In this document: positions 53,865 to 62,593 of the stretch, in pieces
How the letters are laid out: the number at the start of each line of letters is the position of its first letter
How positions within the stretch are numbered: the stretch's first letter is position 1
Assembly (NCBI RefSeq): GCF_000349945.1
Contig: NC_020548.1
Location: 434,001-498,000, forward strand
Source: Azoarcus sp. KH32C
GTDB lineage: Bacteria > Pseudomonadota > Gammaproteobacteria > Burkholderiales > Rhodocyclaceae
Direction: 5' to 3'
DNA length: 64,000 bases
The notes under the pieces: model-generated
Seen by the model: the letters and a program-made list of their open reading frames with translations, nothing else
What the model was told of the DNA's origin: nothing
Database searches by the model: none
Position numbers and translations under genes: made by a program

Positions 53865-55010
53865 CTACTCGCCGTCAGGCACCGCGACCGGCTGACCGTT
53901 CTTGAACGAGTACACCTTGATCGGCGAATCCTTGAGATCCCGCTTTTCGTCGAACCGGTAGCTTCCAGCGAGCCCCTGGTAACTGATCGTCGCAAGCGCC
54001 GACCGGAACTGCCTGGGCTCGACGGAGTTCGCCTTTTTCATGGCCTCGACGATGAGAAAGAGGGCGTCATACATCGGGCCGGCATACGTCAGCGGCTCGA
54101 CCCCGAAGCGCTTCTTGTATTCGGTCTTGAACTGCCTGCCTTCATTACTCTGATCGAGTATCCCACCCCATTGCGGGCAGTACACATTCCCATCGACCGC
54201 CTCGCCCCCCACTTTCGCCAGCTCTTCATTGCAGATTGCGTCACCGCCCAGCAGGTAGCCTTCCATCCCCAGCACCTTCATCTGGCGACGCAAGGGACCT
54301 GCCTGCGCATGGTAACCCGCGTAGAAAATGCCGTCGGGGCTGACGGCCTTGATCCGGGTCAGAATTACCGCGAAATCCGTTGCCCTGTCCGTCGTGAATT
54401 CGCGCGCCACGATCTGAATACCGTTGGCTTTCGCCGCCTTGATGAATTCATCGGCGATGCCCTGACCGTACGCGGTTCTGTCGTCGATCACCGCGAGGCT
54501 CCGCACCTTCAGTCTTCTTGCAGCGAAGACTCCCATCCGCGCGCCCGTCGTCAAATCGTTCGGGCCAATCCTGAAAACGAAGGGGTATCCCAGTTGCGTG
54601 ACCTTCGGGTTGGATGCGACCGTCGCCATCACGATCCCGGCGTCGTTGAGCAGCTTTGAGATCGGAATCGCGACGCCCGAGTTGTATGGGCCGAGAACCG
54701 CCTTGACTTCGGCATCCACGAATCGCTGGGCGACTGCCATGCCGGTACGCGGATCTGCCGCATCGTCTTCCGACATCAGCTCGAAATGCAGCTTCTTGCC
54801 GGCCACAACCGTCCCTTGGGCATTGAGGCGGTCCATCGCCATCCGCAATGCGTTCTCATTGTCCTTGCCCATGGCCGCTTGCGGCCCGGTGAGGGGACCG
54901 GTCAGGCCGATCTTGACGACGGTATCCTCGGCGCCCCACGTAGCGAGTGACGCAAGACCGAGTACGGTCGAAACGAGAAGCCGTGTGAAGAAATGAGCTG
55001 CGCTGACCAT
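53865..55010 (-). CDS. Branched-chain amino acid-type ABC transporter substrate-binding protein
   Basis: 381 residues from ATG 55010, preceded by GGAGG; the longer open frame upstream is spurious. A signal peptide (FTRLLVSTVLGLASLATWGA) is followed by a periplasmic type I binding fold of the LivJ/Leu-Ile-Val family: VKIGLTGPLTGPQAAMGKDNENALRMAMDRLN, ADPRTGMAVAQRFVD, VKAVLGPYNSGVAIPISKLLNDAGI and RSLAVIDDRTAYGQGIADEF. No permease or ATPase genes are adjacent, so it is an orphan; ligand unknown. Confidence 0.9.
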   Translation of the reverse strand: MVSAAHFFTRLLVSTVLGLASLATWGAEDTVVKIGLTGPLTGPQAAMGKDNENALRMAMDRLNAQGTVVAGKKLHFELMSEDDAADPRTGMAVAQRFVDAEVKAVLGPYNSGVAIPISKLLNDAGIVMATVASNPKVTQLGYPFVFRIGPNDLTTGARMGVFAARRLKVRSLAVIDDRTAYGQGIADEFIKAAKANGIQIVAREFTTDRATDFAVILTRIKAVSPDGIFYAGYHAQAGPLRRQMKVLGMEGYLLGGDAICNEELAKVGGEAVDGNVYCPQWGGILDQSNEGRQFKTEYKKRFGVEPLTYAGPMYDALFLIVEAMKKANSVEPRQFRSALATISYQGLAGSYRFDEKRDLKDSPIKVYSFKNGQPVAVPDGE

Positions 55011-55120
55011 CGAGCCTCCATGCAATCTGATCGCCTCCTGCGATTTCCGCAATGATGAACGATCCTGAGCCCGATATTGGGGAAAATCGCCTGCGGGGAC
55101 ATGGACTGGAATCTGGAAGC

Positions 55121-56083
55121 TCATTGCCGGCCTTCGCAGAAGGCTCGTCGATAGGCCGAAGGGTTCGTCCCCATCTGCGCGGCAAAGTGCTGGCGTAGCG
55201 ACAACGCGGTGCCGAAGCCGACTTCGGCGGCGATGCGCTCGATGGGCAAGTCGGTAGTCTCCAGTAGTTGCTGGGCTCGCGCGAGACGTTGCGCGGCAAG
55301 CCACTTTGCGACCGTCGTCCCCGTCGCCTCGCGGAAGCGCCGGGTGAAGGTGCGACGGCTCATGTGGGCCGCGTCGGCCAGCAGGTCGAGCGAAAGCGGA
55401 TCGCCGAGGCGCTCGCGGGCCCACTCCAGCACGCCGGGCAGGCGGTTCTCGCTCGCCAGCACCGGCACCGGCTGTTCGACGAACTGCGCCTGACCGCCTT
55501 GCCGGTGCGGCGGCGTCACCAGCAGGCGGGCGACGCGATTGGCCACGTCGGCGCCATGGCGCTGGCGCACGAGGTTCAGGCAGCAATCGATCGCCGCCAC
55601 CGTGCCGGCCGAGGTCACGATTTCGCCGTCATCCACGTAAAGCACGTCGGGGCGGAAGTCCGCTTTCGGAAAGCGCCGCGCGAAAAGCTCGCGCCATCCC
55701 CAATGGGTCGTCGCGCGCCGGCCGTCGAGCAAACCGGCGTCGCCGAGCACGAAGGCGCCGAGACACAGGCCCACGATCTGCGCGCCCCGGTCATGGGCGC
55801 CACGGAGTGCTTCGGTGAGCGCGGCAGGAGCCAGGGTGTCCGGCTCGTTCCACGACGGCACGATGACGAGATCGGCGTCGGACATTGCATCGAGCCCGCC
55901 GGGCACGTCGATCTCCACCCCTTGTGAACAGCGCACGCGGCCGGGAGCCGGGGCGCAATAGCGCAATTCGTACGGGGGCAACCCGCAGGACGACCGGACC
56001 CCGCTGAACACAAGACCGGGCACCGAAAGATGGAAGAGGCTGATGTCGTCAAAGGCGAGGACGGCGACGCGAACGGGCTGCAT
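55121..56083 (-). CDS. GlxA-family transcriptional regulator (DJ-1/PfpI + AraC HTH)
   Basis: 320 residues. The N-terminal DJ-1/PfpI-like amidotransferase-type domain (VRVAVLAFDDISLFHLSVPG, with the nucleophile-position Cys in IVGLCLGAFVLGDAGLLDGRRATTHW) is followed by two AraC-type helix-turn-helices (LSLDLLADAAHMSRRTFTRRFREATG and IERIAAEVGFGTALSLRQHFAAQMGTNPSAYRR). It is divergent from an isochorismatase-like cysteine hydrolase gene, a frequent pairing in which the regulator activates the hydrolase. Confidence 0.92.
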   Translation of the reverse strand: MQPVRVAVLAFDDISLFHLSVPGLVFSGVRSSCGLPPYELRYCAPAPGRVRCSQGVEIDVPGGLDAMSDADLVIVPSWNEPDTLAPAALTEALRGAHDRGAQIVGLCLGAFVLGDAGLLDGRRATTHWGWRELFARRFPKADFRPDVLYVDDGEIVTSAGTVAAIDCCLNLVRQRHGADVANRVARLLVTPPHRQGGQAQFVEQPVPVLASENRLPGVLEWARERLGDPLSLDLLADAAHMSRRTFTRRFREATGTTVAKWLAAQRLARAQQLLETTDLPIERIAAEVGFGTALSLRQHFAAQMGTNPSAYRRAFCEGRQ

Positions 56084-56236
56084 ATCAGTCTCGGAATGGT
56101 GGCCTAGAAGAATGGCCCGATTTTAACGCTTAATGTCGTTCGGGCCACTTTTTGATGAAGCGAGTCGCGCAGACAATGCGCTCGTCAGGCCTTCATTCCG
56201 AACATCAAACGCCGACACCCATCATCGGAGACCAAC

Positions 56237-56863
56237 ATGACCGCATCCCCTCGCCGCGCCCTGCTTGTCATCGACGTGCAGAACGAATACTTCACGGGCA
56301 ACCTGAAGATCGAATTCCCGCCGGTTGAAACCTCGCTGCCCAATATCGGCCTGGCGATGGACACCGCGCGTACGGCCGGCATACCGGTGATCGTCGTCCA
56401 ACATGATGCGCCCGAAAATTCGCCCGTGTTCGCCAAGGGCTCGGAGACGTGGCAACTGCATCCCGTCGTCGGCGAGCGTCCGGCCGACCACCGCATCCAC
56501 AAGACCATGGCAAGCGCCTTTGCCGGGACGGATCTCGCGGAATGGCTTGCCAGCAACCGCATCGACACGCTGACCGTCGTCGGCTACATGACGCACAACT
56601 GTGACGCTTCCACGATCTTCCATGCCTACCACCACGGATTGACGGTCGAATTCCTGGCCGACGCGACGGGCTCCCTCCCCTACGAGAACGCCGCGGGCAA
56701 GGCAAGCGCCGAGGAGATCCACCGTGTCTTCAGCACCGTGTTCCATTCGAACTTCGCCGCCGTGACCAGCACGGCAAATTGGGCAGTCGCCGTGCGGGAC
56801 GGCGCGGCGATCCCGCGCGACAACGTGTATCTGTCGAACCGCCGCGCGAAGGGGCTCGTGTAA
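56237..56863 (+). CDS. Isochorismatase-like cysteine hydrolase
   Basis: 208 residues, ATG 56237. Catalytic triad of the family: Asp in LLVIDVQNEYF, Lys in RIHKTMASAF and Cys in VVGYMTHNCDASTIFHAYHHG. Members hydrolyse amides or nicotinamide-like compounds. It is divergently arranged with the GlxA-family regulator, which probably senses the substrate. The His-rich DASTIFHAYHHG helix is in the usual place. Confidence 0.9.
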   Translation: MTASPRRALLVIDVQNEYFTGNLKIEFPPVETSLPNIGLAMDTARTAGIPVIVVQHDAPENSPVFAKGSETWQLHPVVGERPADHRIHKTMASAFAGTDLAEWLASNRIDTLTVVGYMTHNCDASTIFHAYHHGLTVEFLADATGSLPYENAAGKASAEEIHRVFSTVFHSNFAAVTSTANWAVAVRDGAAIPRDNVYLSNRRAKGLV

Positions 56864-56876
56864 GGGTGACGATCCA

Positions 56877-58067
56877 CTAGACCGCCACGCTCCGCGGGCG
56901 ACGCAACATGTGGGTGGCGGCGTAACCGAACACGAGCCCCCAGAATGCGCTGCCGATACCGAACAAGGTGACGCCCGACGCGGTCACCAGGAAAGTGACC
57001 ACTGCGGCTTCCCGTTCGTCCTCGTGGGCAAGCGCCGTCGTCAGGCTGCCTGCGATCGTGCCCATCAGCGCAAGCCCCGCGATCGCGACGACCAGGGCGT
57101 TCGGGATTGCGGCGAGCAGGCTCGCCACCGTCGCCCCGCCGATGCCGGTGAGCAGATAGATGCCGCCGGCCCAGGTCGACGCGAGATAGCGCTTTGCCGG
57201 GTTGGGATCGGCATCGCGGCTCATGCAGATTGCGGCGGTAATCGCCGCGAGGTTGAACGAGAAGCCGCCGAATGGCGCCAGTACGAGGCCAGTGACTCCG
57301 GTCCAGCCCAGCAGGGGCGAGGCCGGTGTCGTATAACCGTTGGCGCGCAGCACGGCCAGGCCGGGCACGTTCTGCGAGGCGAGCGTGACCATGAAGAGCG
57401 GCAGTCCGACGCCAATCAGGGTCTGGAGCGAAAAGCTGGGCATCACGAATTCCGGAGCAGAGAGTTGCCAGCGGATTTCGCCGATCGCAATGCTGCCACT
57501 GGCCCCAGCGACCACCAGGCCGGCAAGGAAAGCCAGCGGGACGGCGTAGCGCGGCCAAAACCGGCGCCCGGCGAAGAAAACGACGATCATCGTCCCGACC
57601 AGCGAAAGATTGCCGCCGAGCGACGAAAACGCGCCGAGGCCGAAGCGCAGGAGCACGCCGGCGAGCATCGCGGCGGCGATCGACGGGGGCACGTGGCGCA
57701 TGATGCGTTCGAAGCCGCCGCTGAAACCGAGCACTGCCATCAGGCCGGAGGCGAAAAGGAAGGCGCCGATCGCCTCGTTCATTGGCACGCCGACGAGCCC
57801 GGTCGTCAGGAGCGCCGCACCCGGCGTCGACCAAGCGGTGAGGATCGGTGTTCGGTAGCGCAACGAGAGTCCGATGCAAGTCACGCCCATCCCGAGGCCG
57901 AGCGCCCAAAGCCAGGACGCAAGCTGCGACGGCGTGGCCCCGGCGGCGTGGGCGGCTTGGAAGACAATCGCGGCCGAACTGGTGTAGCCGACCAGCACCG
58001 CGATAAAGCCCGCCGCGAGGTGCGGAAAATGGCGCGTGATGCCGGATGCGGTGTTTTGCTTGCCCAT
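56877..58067 (-). CDS. BenE-family benzoate/H+ symporter-like transporter
   Basis: 396 residues from ATG 58067 with GAAAGGGCGAG upstream; an open frame extends to 58160 but crosses the operator region. About 12 hydrophobic segments. The BenE pattern includes GYTSSAAIVFQAAHAAGATPSQLASWLWALGLGMG, RTPILTAWSTPGAALL, TLASQNVPGLAVLRANGY and GGFSFNLAAITAAICM. It likely imports benzoate or a similar compound across the inner membrane. It is divergent from an XRE-cupin regulator with two palindromes between them. It converges on the cysteine hydrolase gene. Confidence 0.92.
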   Translation of the reverse strand: MGKQNTASGITRHFPHLAAGFIAVLVGYTSSAAIVFQAAHAAGATPSQLASWLWALGLGMGVTCIGLSLRYRTPILTAWSTPGAALLTTGLVGVPMNEAIGAFLFASGLMAVLGFSGGFERIMRHVPPSIAAAMLAGVLLRFGLGAFSSLGGNLSLVGTMIVVFFAGRRFWPRYAVPLAFLAGLVVAGASGSIAIGEIRWQLSAPEFVMPSFSLQTLIGVGLPLFMVTLASQNVPGLAVLRANGYTTPASPLLGWTGVTGLVLAPFGGFSFNLAAITAAICMSRDADPNPAKRYLASTWAGGIYLLTGIGGATVASLLAAIPNALVVAIAGLALMGTIAGSLTTALAHEDEREAAVVTFLVTASGVTLFGIGSAFWGLVFGYAATHMLRRPRSVAV

Positions 58068-58098
58068 GTCTCGCCCTTTCTGGCGTAATTGGAAGAGC

Positions 58099-58114
58099 GT
58101 GCGCCATAACGCAC
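58099..58114. promoter_or_regulatory. Operator-like palindrome 1 (benE side)
   Basis: GTGCGCCATAACGCAC, differing at two inner positions from the perfect palindrome at 58133-58148. The centres are 34 bp apart, about three helical turns, so two dimers could bind the same face. Probable operator for the adjacent XRE-cupin regulator. Confidence 0.7.
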
Positions 58115-58132
58115 AACGGGCAGCATAGCAAC

Positions 58133-58148
58133 GTGCGCTATAGCGCAC
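58133..58148. promoter_or_regulatory. Operator-like palindrome 2 (regulator side)
   Basis: GTGCGCTATAGCGCAC, a perfect 16-bp palindrome 17 bp before the GTG and 26 bp before the ATG of the regulator gene. Confidence 0.75.
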
Positions 58149-58173
58149 AAGCACAGGCAAGAGCGTGATCTAC

Positions 58174-58788
58174 ATGTCGAAAAAGCAGAATCCACCTTCC
58201 ACGGCTACTCCCGCGCTCGCCGCTCATCTGGCCGAGACGCTGCGGAGGCTGCGTGCCGAACGCGGCTGGAGCCTGAACCGCGCCGCTGCCGAGACCGGTG
58301 TCAGCAAGGCCATGCTGGGCCAGATCGAGCGCGCCGAATCCAGCCCGACCGTGGCGACGCTATGGCGCATCGCCTCCGGCTTCCACACGCCGCTTTCGGC
58401 CTTCATCGAACCGCCCGTGCGCCACGAGAAGCCCGCCTTCCGCTCCGCCGCCGCATTGCGTGACCGGCCTGCGAGCGATCCGATGTGGGTTGCACCGCTC
58501 TTCCCCTACGATTCGCAGCTCGGTTTCGAACTACTCGAACTGACGCTGGCGCCTCGCTATGAGCGTCACTCGGAACCTCACCTCCCCGGCGTCATCGAAC
58601 ACGTGATCGTCGTCCGCGGCACGATGGAGGTATTGGTCGACGGATCCTGGCACGCTCTGAGCGAAGGCGAGGCCGTGCGCTTCCCGGCCGATCGGCCGCA
58701 TGGCTACCGCAACCCCGGCGAGGCACCGGCCGTTTGCCACAATCTGATCTGCTACACAGGAACTGCCGCGCCCATCGGGGCCGAGTGA
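58174..58788 (+). CDS. XRE-family transcriptional regulator with cupin domain
   Basis: 204 residues from ATG 58174; GTG 58165 is an alternative. The N-terminal helix-turn-helix (AETLRRLRAERGWSLNRAAAETGVSKAMLGQIERAESSPTVATLWRIASG) is followed by a cupin sensor barrel (YERHSEPHLPGVIEHVIVVRGTMEVLVDG, GEAVRFPADRPHGYRNPG). It likely represses benE and itself through the two palindromes upstream, with an aromatic acid or related metabolite as ligand. The pairing of this regulator type with BenE transporters is common. Confidence 0.92.
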   Translation: MSKKQNPPSTATPALAAHLAETLRRLRAERGWSLNRAAAETGVSKAMLGQIERAESSPTVATLWRIASGFHTPLSAFIEPPVRHEKPAFRSAAALRDRPASDPMWVAPLFPYDSQLGFELLELTLAPRYERHSEPHLPGVIEHVIVVRGTMEVLVDGSWHALSEGEAVRFPADRPHGYRNPGEAPAVCHNLICYTGTAAPIGAE

Positions 58789-58792
58789 ATCG

Positions 58793-59509
58793 CTACCCCA
58801 TCCCCAGCCACGCCCCCACCCCCGTTGTCACCGCCATCGCCAACGCTCCCCAGAAAGTCACGCGGCAAGCGCCCTTCACGACCGGTGCGCCCCCCGCCTG
58901 TGCCGCGATACTACCGAGCACTGCGAGAAACACTAGCGAGAACAGCGCGACCAACGGCTTCAGCGCATTCGGCGGCCCGAAGGCGGCCACCAACAGCGGC
59001 AGCGCCGCCCCACTCGCAAAACTCGCCGCCGACGCCGCTGCAGCCTGAAGGGGACGCGCCCTCAGCTGACTGGAGATGCCCAGCTCGTCGCGGATATGGG
59101 CACCCAGGGCGTCACGGGCCATGAGTTGCTCCGCGACCACGTCGGCGAGGGCCGGATCGACGCCGCGGCGCACATAGATCGCCGCCAGCTCACGACGCTC
59201 ACCGACCGCGTCATGCTTGAGCTCGCGCCGCTCGATGTCGATGTCGGCCTGTTCGGTGTCCGCCTGCGACTGCACCGAGACGTACTCTCCCGCCGCCATG
59301 GATAGCGTCCCCGCCACCAAGCCAGCAACGCCTGCGATCAGCACGCTTCCCCGCGCGGCCTCAGCGGCCGCCACACCCAGGATAAGACTACCGGTGGACA
59401 CGATGCCGTCGTTGGCACCCAGCACCGCGGCCCGCAGCCAACCGATGCGCTTCGTGCGATGGCGCTCGGGGTGCTTCGGCCGAGCGAAAGTCTGCATTCG
59501 ATTGTCCAT
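58793..59509 (-). CDS. VIT/CCC1-family membrane transporter
   Basis: 238 residues from ATG 59509 with AGGAG upstream. The typical vacuolar-iron-transporter-like pattern is present: IGWLRAAVLGANDGIVSTGSLILGVAAAE, then GTLSMAAGEYVSVQSQADTEQADIDIERREL (the metal-binding helix region), then three further hydrophobic helices. Bacterial members are thought to export Fe2+ or Mn2+. It converges on the XRE regulator gene with only a few bases between stops. Confidence 0.92.
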   Translation of the reverse strand: MDNRMQTFARPKHPERHRTKRIGWLRAAVLGANDGIVSTGSLILGVAAAEAARGSVLIAGVAGLVAGTLSMAAGEYVSVQSQADTEQADIDIERRELKHDAVGERRELAAIYVRRGVDPALADVVAEQLMARDALGAHIRDELGISSQLRARPLQAAAASAASFASGAALPLLVAAFGPPNALKPLVALFSLVFLAVLGSIAAQAGGAPVVKGACRVTFWGALAMAVTTGVGAWLGMG

Positions 59510-59701
59510 GCCTTGAGTCTCCTGCCCCGCCATTCCGAGTCATTATCCACGGCATAGGCGATGCGGATGCGGGGAGCAAGGCCCGCCCGCGGCAGGAACA
59601 CACCTCTTGCGTGAATCGGACGCGGAGCTAGGCCGATCACCACCCCGCAGACACTCACAGCATTACACTGTCAGCTCAAGCATCCGCCTCATCGAACGAC
59701 C

Positions 59702-60016
59702 ATGAAGATCGACCTGTTCCCTCTCGGTGCCCGTTTCCAATGGAAAGGCATCACCTACACCAAAGTCGGCCCGATGACGGCCTCCGCGGATCCCGGTGGC
59801 GGCACGGTTTTCATTCCGAAGCACGCTGCGCTTCATCCGGTCCCCGGGGAGGCTCCACCGCAGATGGCGCCGTCCCCAAAAACTGAGACGCTGAACACTG
59901 CAAGGGTGATCGCTGCATTCGAGACGTATCACCAAACAGCGCTGACACTTGCCGATGAGGCGGCGCGAGAAGCGCTGGAACAAGCTCGGAAGCGCTTTCT
60001 TTCCGAACTCGGCTGA
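59702..60016 (+). CDS. Small hypothetical protein
   Basis: 104 residues, ATG 59702. Begins KIDLFPLGARFQWKGITYTKVGPMTASADPGGGTVFIPKHAALHPV, a beta-rich part that resembles small phage- or regulator-like barrels, then a Pro-rich linker and a C-terminal amphipathic helix (TALTLADEAAREALEQARKRFLSEL). No family was recognised. It lies 33 bp upstream of the rhomboid gene on the same strand and may be co-transcribed. Confidence 0.65.
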   Translation: MKIDLFPLGARFQWKGITYTKVGPMTASADPGGGTVFIPKHAALHPVPGEAPPQMAPSPKTETLNTARVIAAFETYHQTALTLADEAAREALEQARKRFLSELG

Positions 60017-60049
60017 CGGCGATCCGGAATCAAATCCGGCTAACGGATC

Positions 60050-60715
60050 ATGATGCAGGTTCACACCCCCGACCCGACCTACACCAGCTCCGAGCGCGCC
60101 CGCGCGAATTTCCGCCTGGCGTTGCGCATCGCGCTCGGCCTGGTCGCGCTCCTGTGGCTGATCATGATCGTGAACGGAGCACTCGACCTGAGCCTGGAGC
60201 GGTTCGGGGTACGTCCGCGAACATGGAGCGGATTGCCGGGCATCCTCCTCGCGCCACTGCTGCATGCAGACATCGCCCACCTCTTCGCCAACTCGGCTCC
60301 GCTGCTGGTGCTGATCACGGCGATGCTGCACCTCTATCCAAACTCGGCTCTTAGGGTGGTGCCCGCGATCTACCTGGGCCCGGGCGTCGCGGTGTGGCTG
60401 TGGGGCCGCGCGTCGATCCATATCGGTGCGAGCGGGCTGATCTACGGACTGCTCGCGTACGTCTTCGTTGCGGGCACGATCCGACACGACCGCCGCGCGA
60501 TCGCCGCATCCTTGCTGGTTTGCTTCCTGTACGGAAGCCTCGTCTGGGGCGTACTGCCGATCCAGCCGGCGATGTCCTGGGAAACCCACCTTTCCGCCGC
60601 ACTGATCGGCGCAGTCCTGGCGGTCGCGCTGCGGCGTCTGGACATTCCGCCTCGTCGCCGATACTCGTGGGAGGACGAAGCGAACAACGTGGACGAAGAG
60701 CCCGGCAACAAGTGA
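60050..60715 (+). CDS. Rhomboid-family intramembrane serine protease
   Basis: 221 residues, ATG 60050. About six transmembrane helices. The catalytic Ser lies in HIGASGLIYGLLAYVFVAG (GASG motif) and the catalytic His in SWETHLSAALIGAVLAVAL. The conserved HADIAHLFANSAPLLVL corresponds to the helix-2 H-x-x-x-H-x-x-x-N region. It cleaves transmembrane substrates within the membrane; substrate unknown. Confidence 0.92.
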   Translation: MMQVHTPDPTYTSSERARANFRLALRIALGLVALLWLIMIVNGALDLSLERFGVRPRTWSGLPGILLAPLLHADIAHLFANSAPLLVLITAMLHLYPNSALRVVPAIYLGPGVAVWLWGRASIHIGASGLIYGLLAYVFVAGTIRHDRRAIAASLLVCFLYGSLVWGVLPIQPAMSWETHLSAALIGAVLAVALRRLDIPPRRRYSWEDEANNVDEEPGNK

Positions 60716-60806
60716 TCCGGGAACGGTCCGGCCTTGCGCAGCCGGAAGTGTCTTGACTACAGTGCATTTCGGAACCAGCCCCGAAGAACTCCAACAAGGA
60801 CGACAA

Positions 60807-61430
60807 ATGGACAAACTCAAGCTGACCTATTTCGACTTCGACGGCGGGCGTGCCGAGCCTGCGCGATTGGCCTTGCATATCGGCGGCATCCCTTTCGAGG
60901 ACTTCCGCTTTGCGCCGGCCGATTTTCCCGAAGTCCGCAAGACCGCCCCGCTCAACCAGGTTCCGACCCTGCAAGTGAATGATCGGGTAGTCACGCAAGG
61001 TGACGCGATCACGCGCTACGCCGGCAAATTGGCCGGGCTGTATCCTGAAGATCCGCTGCAGGCCCTGCTCTGCGACGAAATCATGAGCGCCCTCGAAGAC
61101 GTCAACGCCGCAATCTCCACGACCTTCGGCATGAAGGGCGACGACTTCAAAAAAGCGCGCGAGGCGCTGGCGGCTGAAACACTGCCGCGGTATTTGCGCT
61201 GGCTCCAACGTCGGCTCGAAAGCAGCGGTGGAACCTATCTGGCCGACAACCGTCTGACGATCGCCGACCTCAAGGCGCTGGTCGTTCTACGCTGGCTGAC
61301 CTCGGGCAAGCTCGATCACATCCCGACCGACCTGGTCGCCACGGTCGCCCCCGCGCTCGCCGGGTACATGGACCGGATCGGCAGCACGCCGGCGATCGCG
61401 AAATACTACGACAAGCGCGCCCTCACCTGA
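60807..61430 (+). CDS. Glutathione S-transferase, sigma/HPGDS-like
   Basis: 207 residues from ATG 60807, preceded by AAGGACG. LKLTYFDFDGGRAEPARLALHIGGIPFEDFRF carries the sigma-class Tyr and the GGRAEPARL segment. NQVPTLQVNDRVVTQGDAITRYAGKLAGLYP is the thioredoxin-fold glutathione site, and DNRLTIADLKALVVLRWLTSG is the helical domain signature. It is cytosolic. This is the third GST-type gene in the window. Confidence 0.9.
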   Translation: MDKLKLTYFDFDGGRAEPARLALHIGGIPFEDFRFAPADFPEVRKTAPLNQVPTLQVNDRVVTQGDAITRYAGKLAGLYPEDPLQALLCDEIMSALEDVNAAISTTFGMKGDDFKKAREALAAETLPRYLRWLQRRLESSGGTYLADNRLTIADLKALVVLRWLTSGKLDHIPTDLVATVAPALAGYMDRIGSTPAIAKYYDKRALT

Positions 61431-61506
61431 GGTCGAACTCGACTGCGCCGGCGCCGGCGCCGTCTCAGTGAGTGTCCGTCCCGCATGACGGTGAAGGAGG
61501 TTCACG

Positions 61507-62586
61507 ATGCCCGAGCCGATCGCACATGCCCGCGCCTTGGGCTGGCTGGAATCGCTGGACAAGGCGCGCCGATACGCGGGACAGATGCTCGATCGCCTCG
61601 AGTTGGGGCCGCAGGAGAGTGCCTTCGAGGTCGTGCTGACCCGGCCCTGCGCGCAGCTGCGTGCCTATTCGCCATCGCGCGGCGGCGGGCCCGCCTTGCT
61701 GCTGGTGCCGGCGCCGATCAAACGACCCTACATCTGGGATCTCTCCCCCGAAAGAAGCGTGGTCCGCCGGGCGACGGAGCGCGGCTTCGAGGTCTACCTG
61801 ATCGACTGGACCGAAGCGCACGGCGACGAAGACGAACTCGGTCTCGAGGCCTACGCGCTGGCCACCCTCGACGACTGTGTGGACGCTATCCGGGCGCGAT
61901 CGCAGTCGGAGCGGATCGTCCTTGCCGGTCATTCGCTGGGCGGGACATTCGCCGCGCTGTACGCTGCCTGCCGGCCTGCGGCCCCCGCCGCCCTCGTGCT
62001 GATCGAGGCACCGGTGCGTTTCGGCGACGCGGCGGGCGCGTTCAAGCGGATGCTCGACAGCGGGATCCCCGCGCGCACCCTCGTCCCCTCCTCGCCTCGA
62101 ATACCGGGATCGCTGATCGACCTGCTAAGCGTCTGCGCGTCGCCGGCAACCTTCGAGCTTGAGCGCTACGCCGATTTCGTCGCGAGCCTGGCATCGCGCC
62201 CGGCATTCGAAACGCATTGCCGCGTGGAGCGCTGGGCTCTCGACGAGTTCGCCTTGCCGCGCCGCCTGTTCGAGGAACTCGTGGAGCACCTCTACCGCGA
62301 GGACCGCTTCATGCGGGGCGAGCTCGTGCTGGGCGACCGCGTTCTCCTGCCCGGCGATGTCCGCGCGCCGCTGCTCGCCGTCTACGATCCCGCCAGCCGC
62401 ATCGTGCCGCCCGCCTCGGTGCTCGACTTCTGCGCGCTGGCCGGCAGCACGGAAAAGGAGGCGATCCCTTATTACGGCGACACCGGTGTCGCGCTGAAAC
62501 ACGTCGGCGCCTTGGTCGGCGAGAACGCCCATCGGCGCATCTGGCCGGCGGTGTTCGACTGGCTGGAGCAGTTGGCTGCGCATTGA
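61507..62586 (+). CDS. PHA synthase-like alpha/beta hydrolase with Ser nucleophile
   Basis: 359 residues, ATG 61507 with GAAGGAGG upstream. Overall layout resembles PhaC class III: LLLVPAPIKRPYIWDLSPERSVVRRATERGFEVYLIDW near residue 60, a nucleophile elbow GHSLGGTFAALYAA near 139, Asp in LLAVYDPASRIVPP near 300, and His in TGVALKHVGALVG near 332. PhaC uses Cys in the lipase box; here it is Ser, so polymerase activity is doubtful and hydrolase or thioesterase activity is more likely. No phaE or phasin is adjacent. Confidence 0.85.
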   Translation: MPEPIAHARALGWLESLDKARRYAGQMLDRLELGPQESAFEVVLTRPCAQLRAYSPSRGGGPALLLVPAPIKRPYIWDLSPERSVVRRATERGFEVYLIDWTEAHGDEDELGLEAYALATLDDCVDAIRARSQSERIVLAGHSLGGTFAALYAACRPAAPAALVLIEAPVRFGDAAGAFKRMLDSGIPARTLVPSSPRIPGSLIDLLSVCASPATFELERYADFVASLASRPAFETHCRVERWALDEFALPRRLFEELVEHLYREDRFMRGELVLGDRVLLPGDVRAPLLAVYDPASRIVPPASVLDFCALAGSTEKEAIPYYGDTGVALKHVGALVGENAHRRIWPAVFDWLEQLAAH

Positions 62587-62593
62587 GCGCAAG

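Noticed and set aside
53865..55586. 573-residue reading of the substrate-binding protein gene
   Set aside because: The first ~190 residues overlap the GlxA regulator gene in another phase and are Arg/Pro rich; the signal peptide begins at ATG 55010 with a good ribosome-binding site.
56680..58131. 483-residue minus-strand frame overlapping benE in another phase
   Set aside because: Arg/Ala/Pro-rich, no membrane pattern; BenE in the other phase shows about 12 helices and family motifs.
59663..60820. 385-residue minus-strand frame across the rhomboid region
   Set aside because: Antisense to a clear rhomboid protease and a small gene; no domain.
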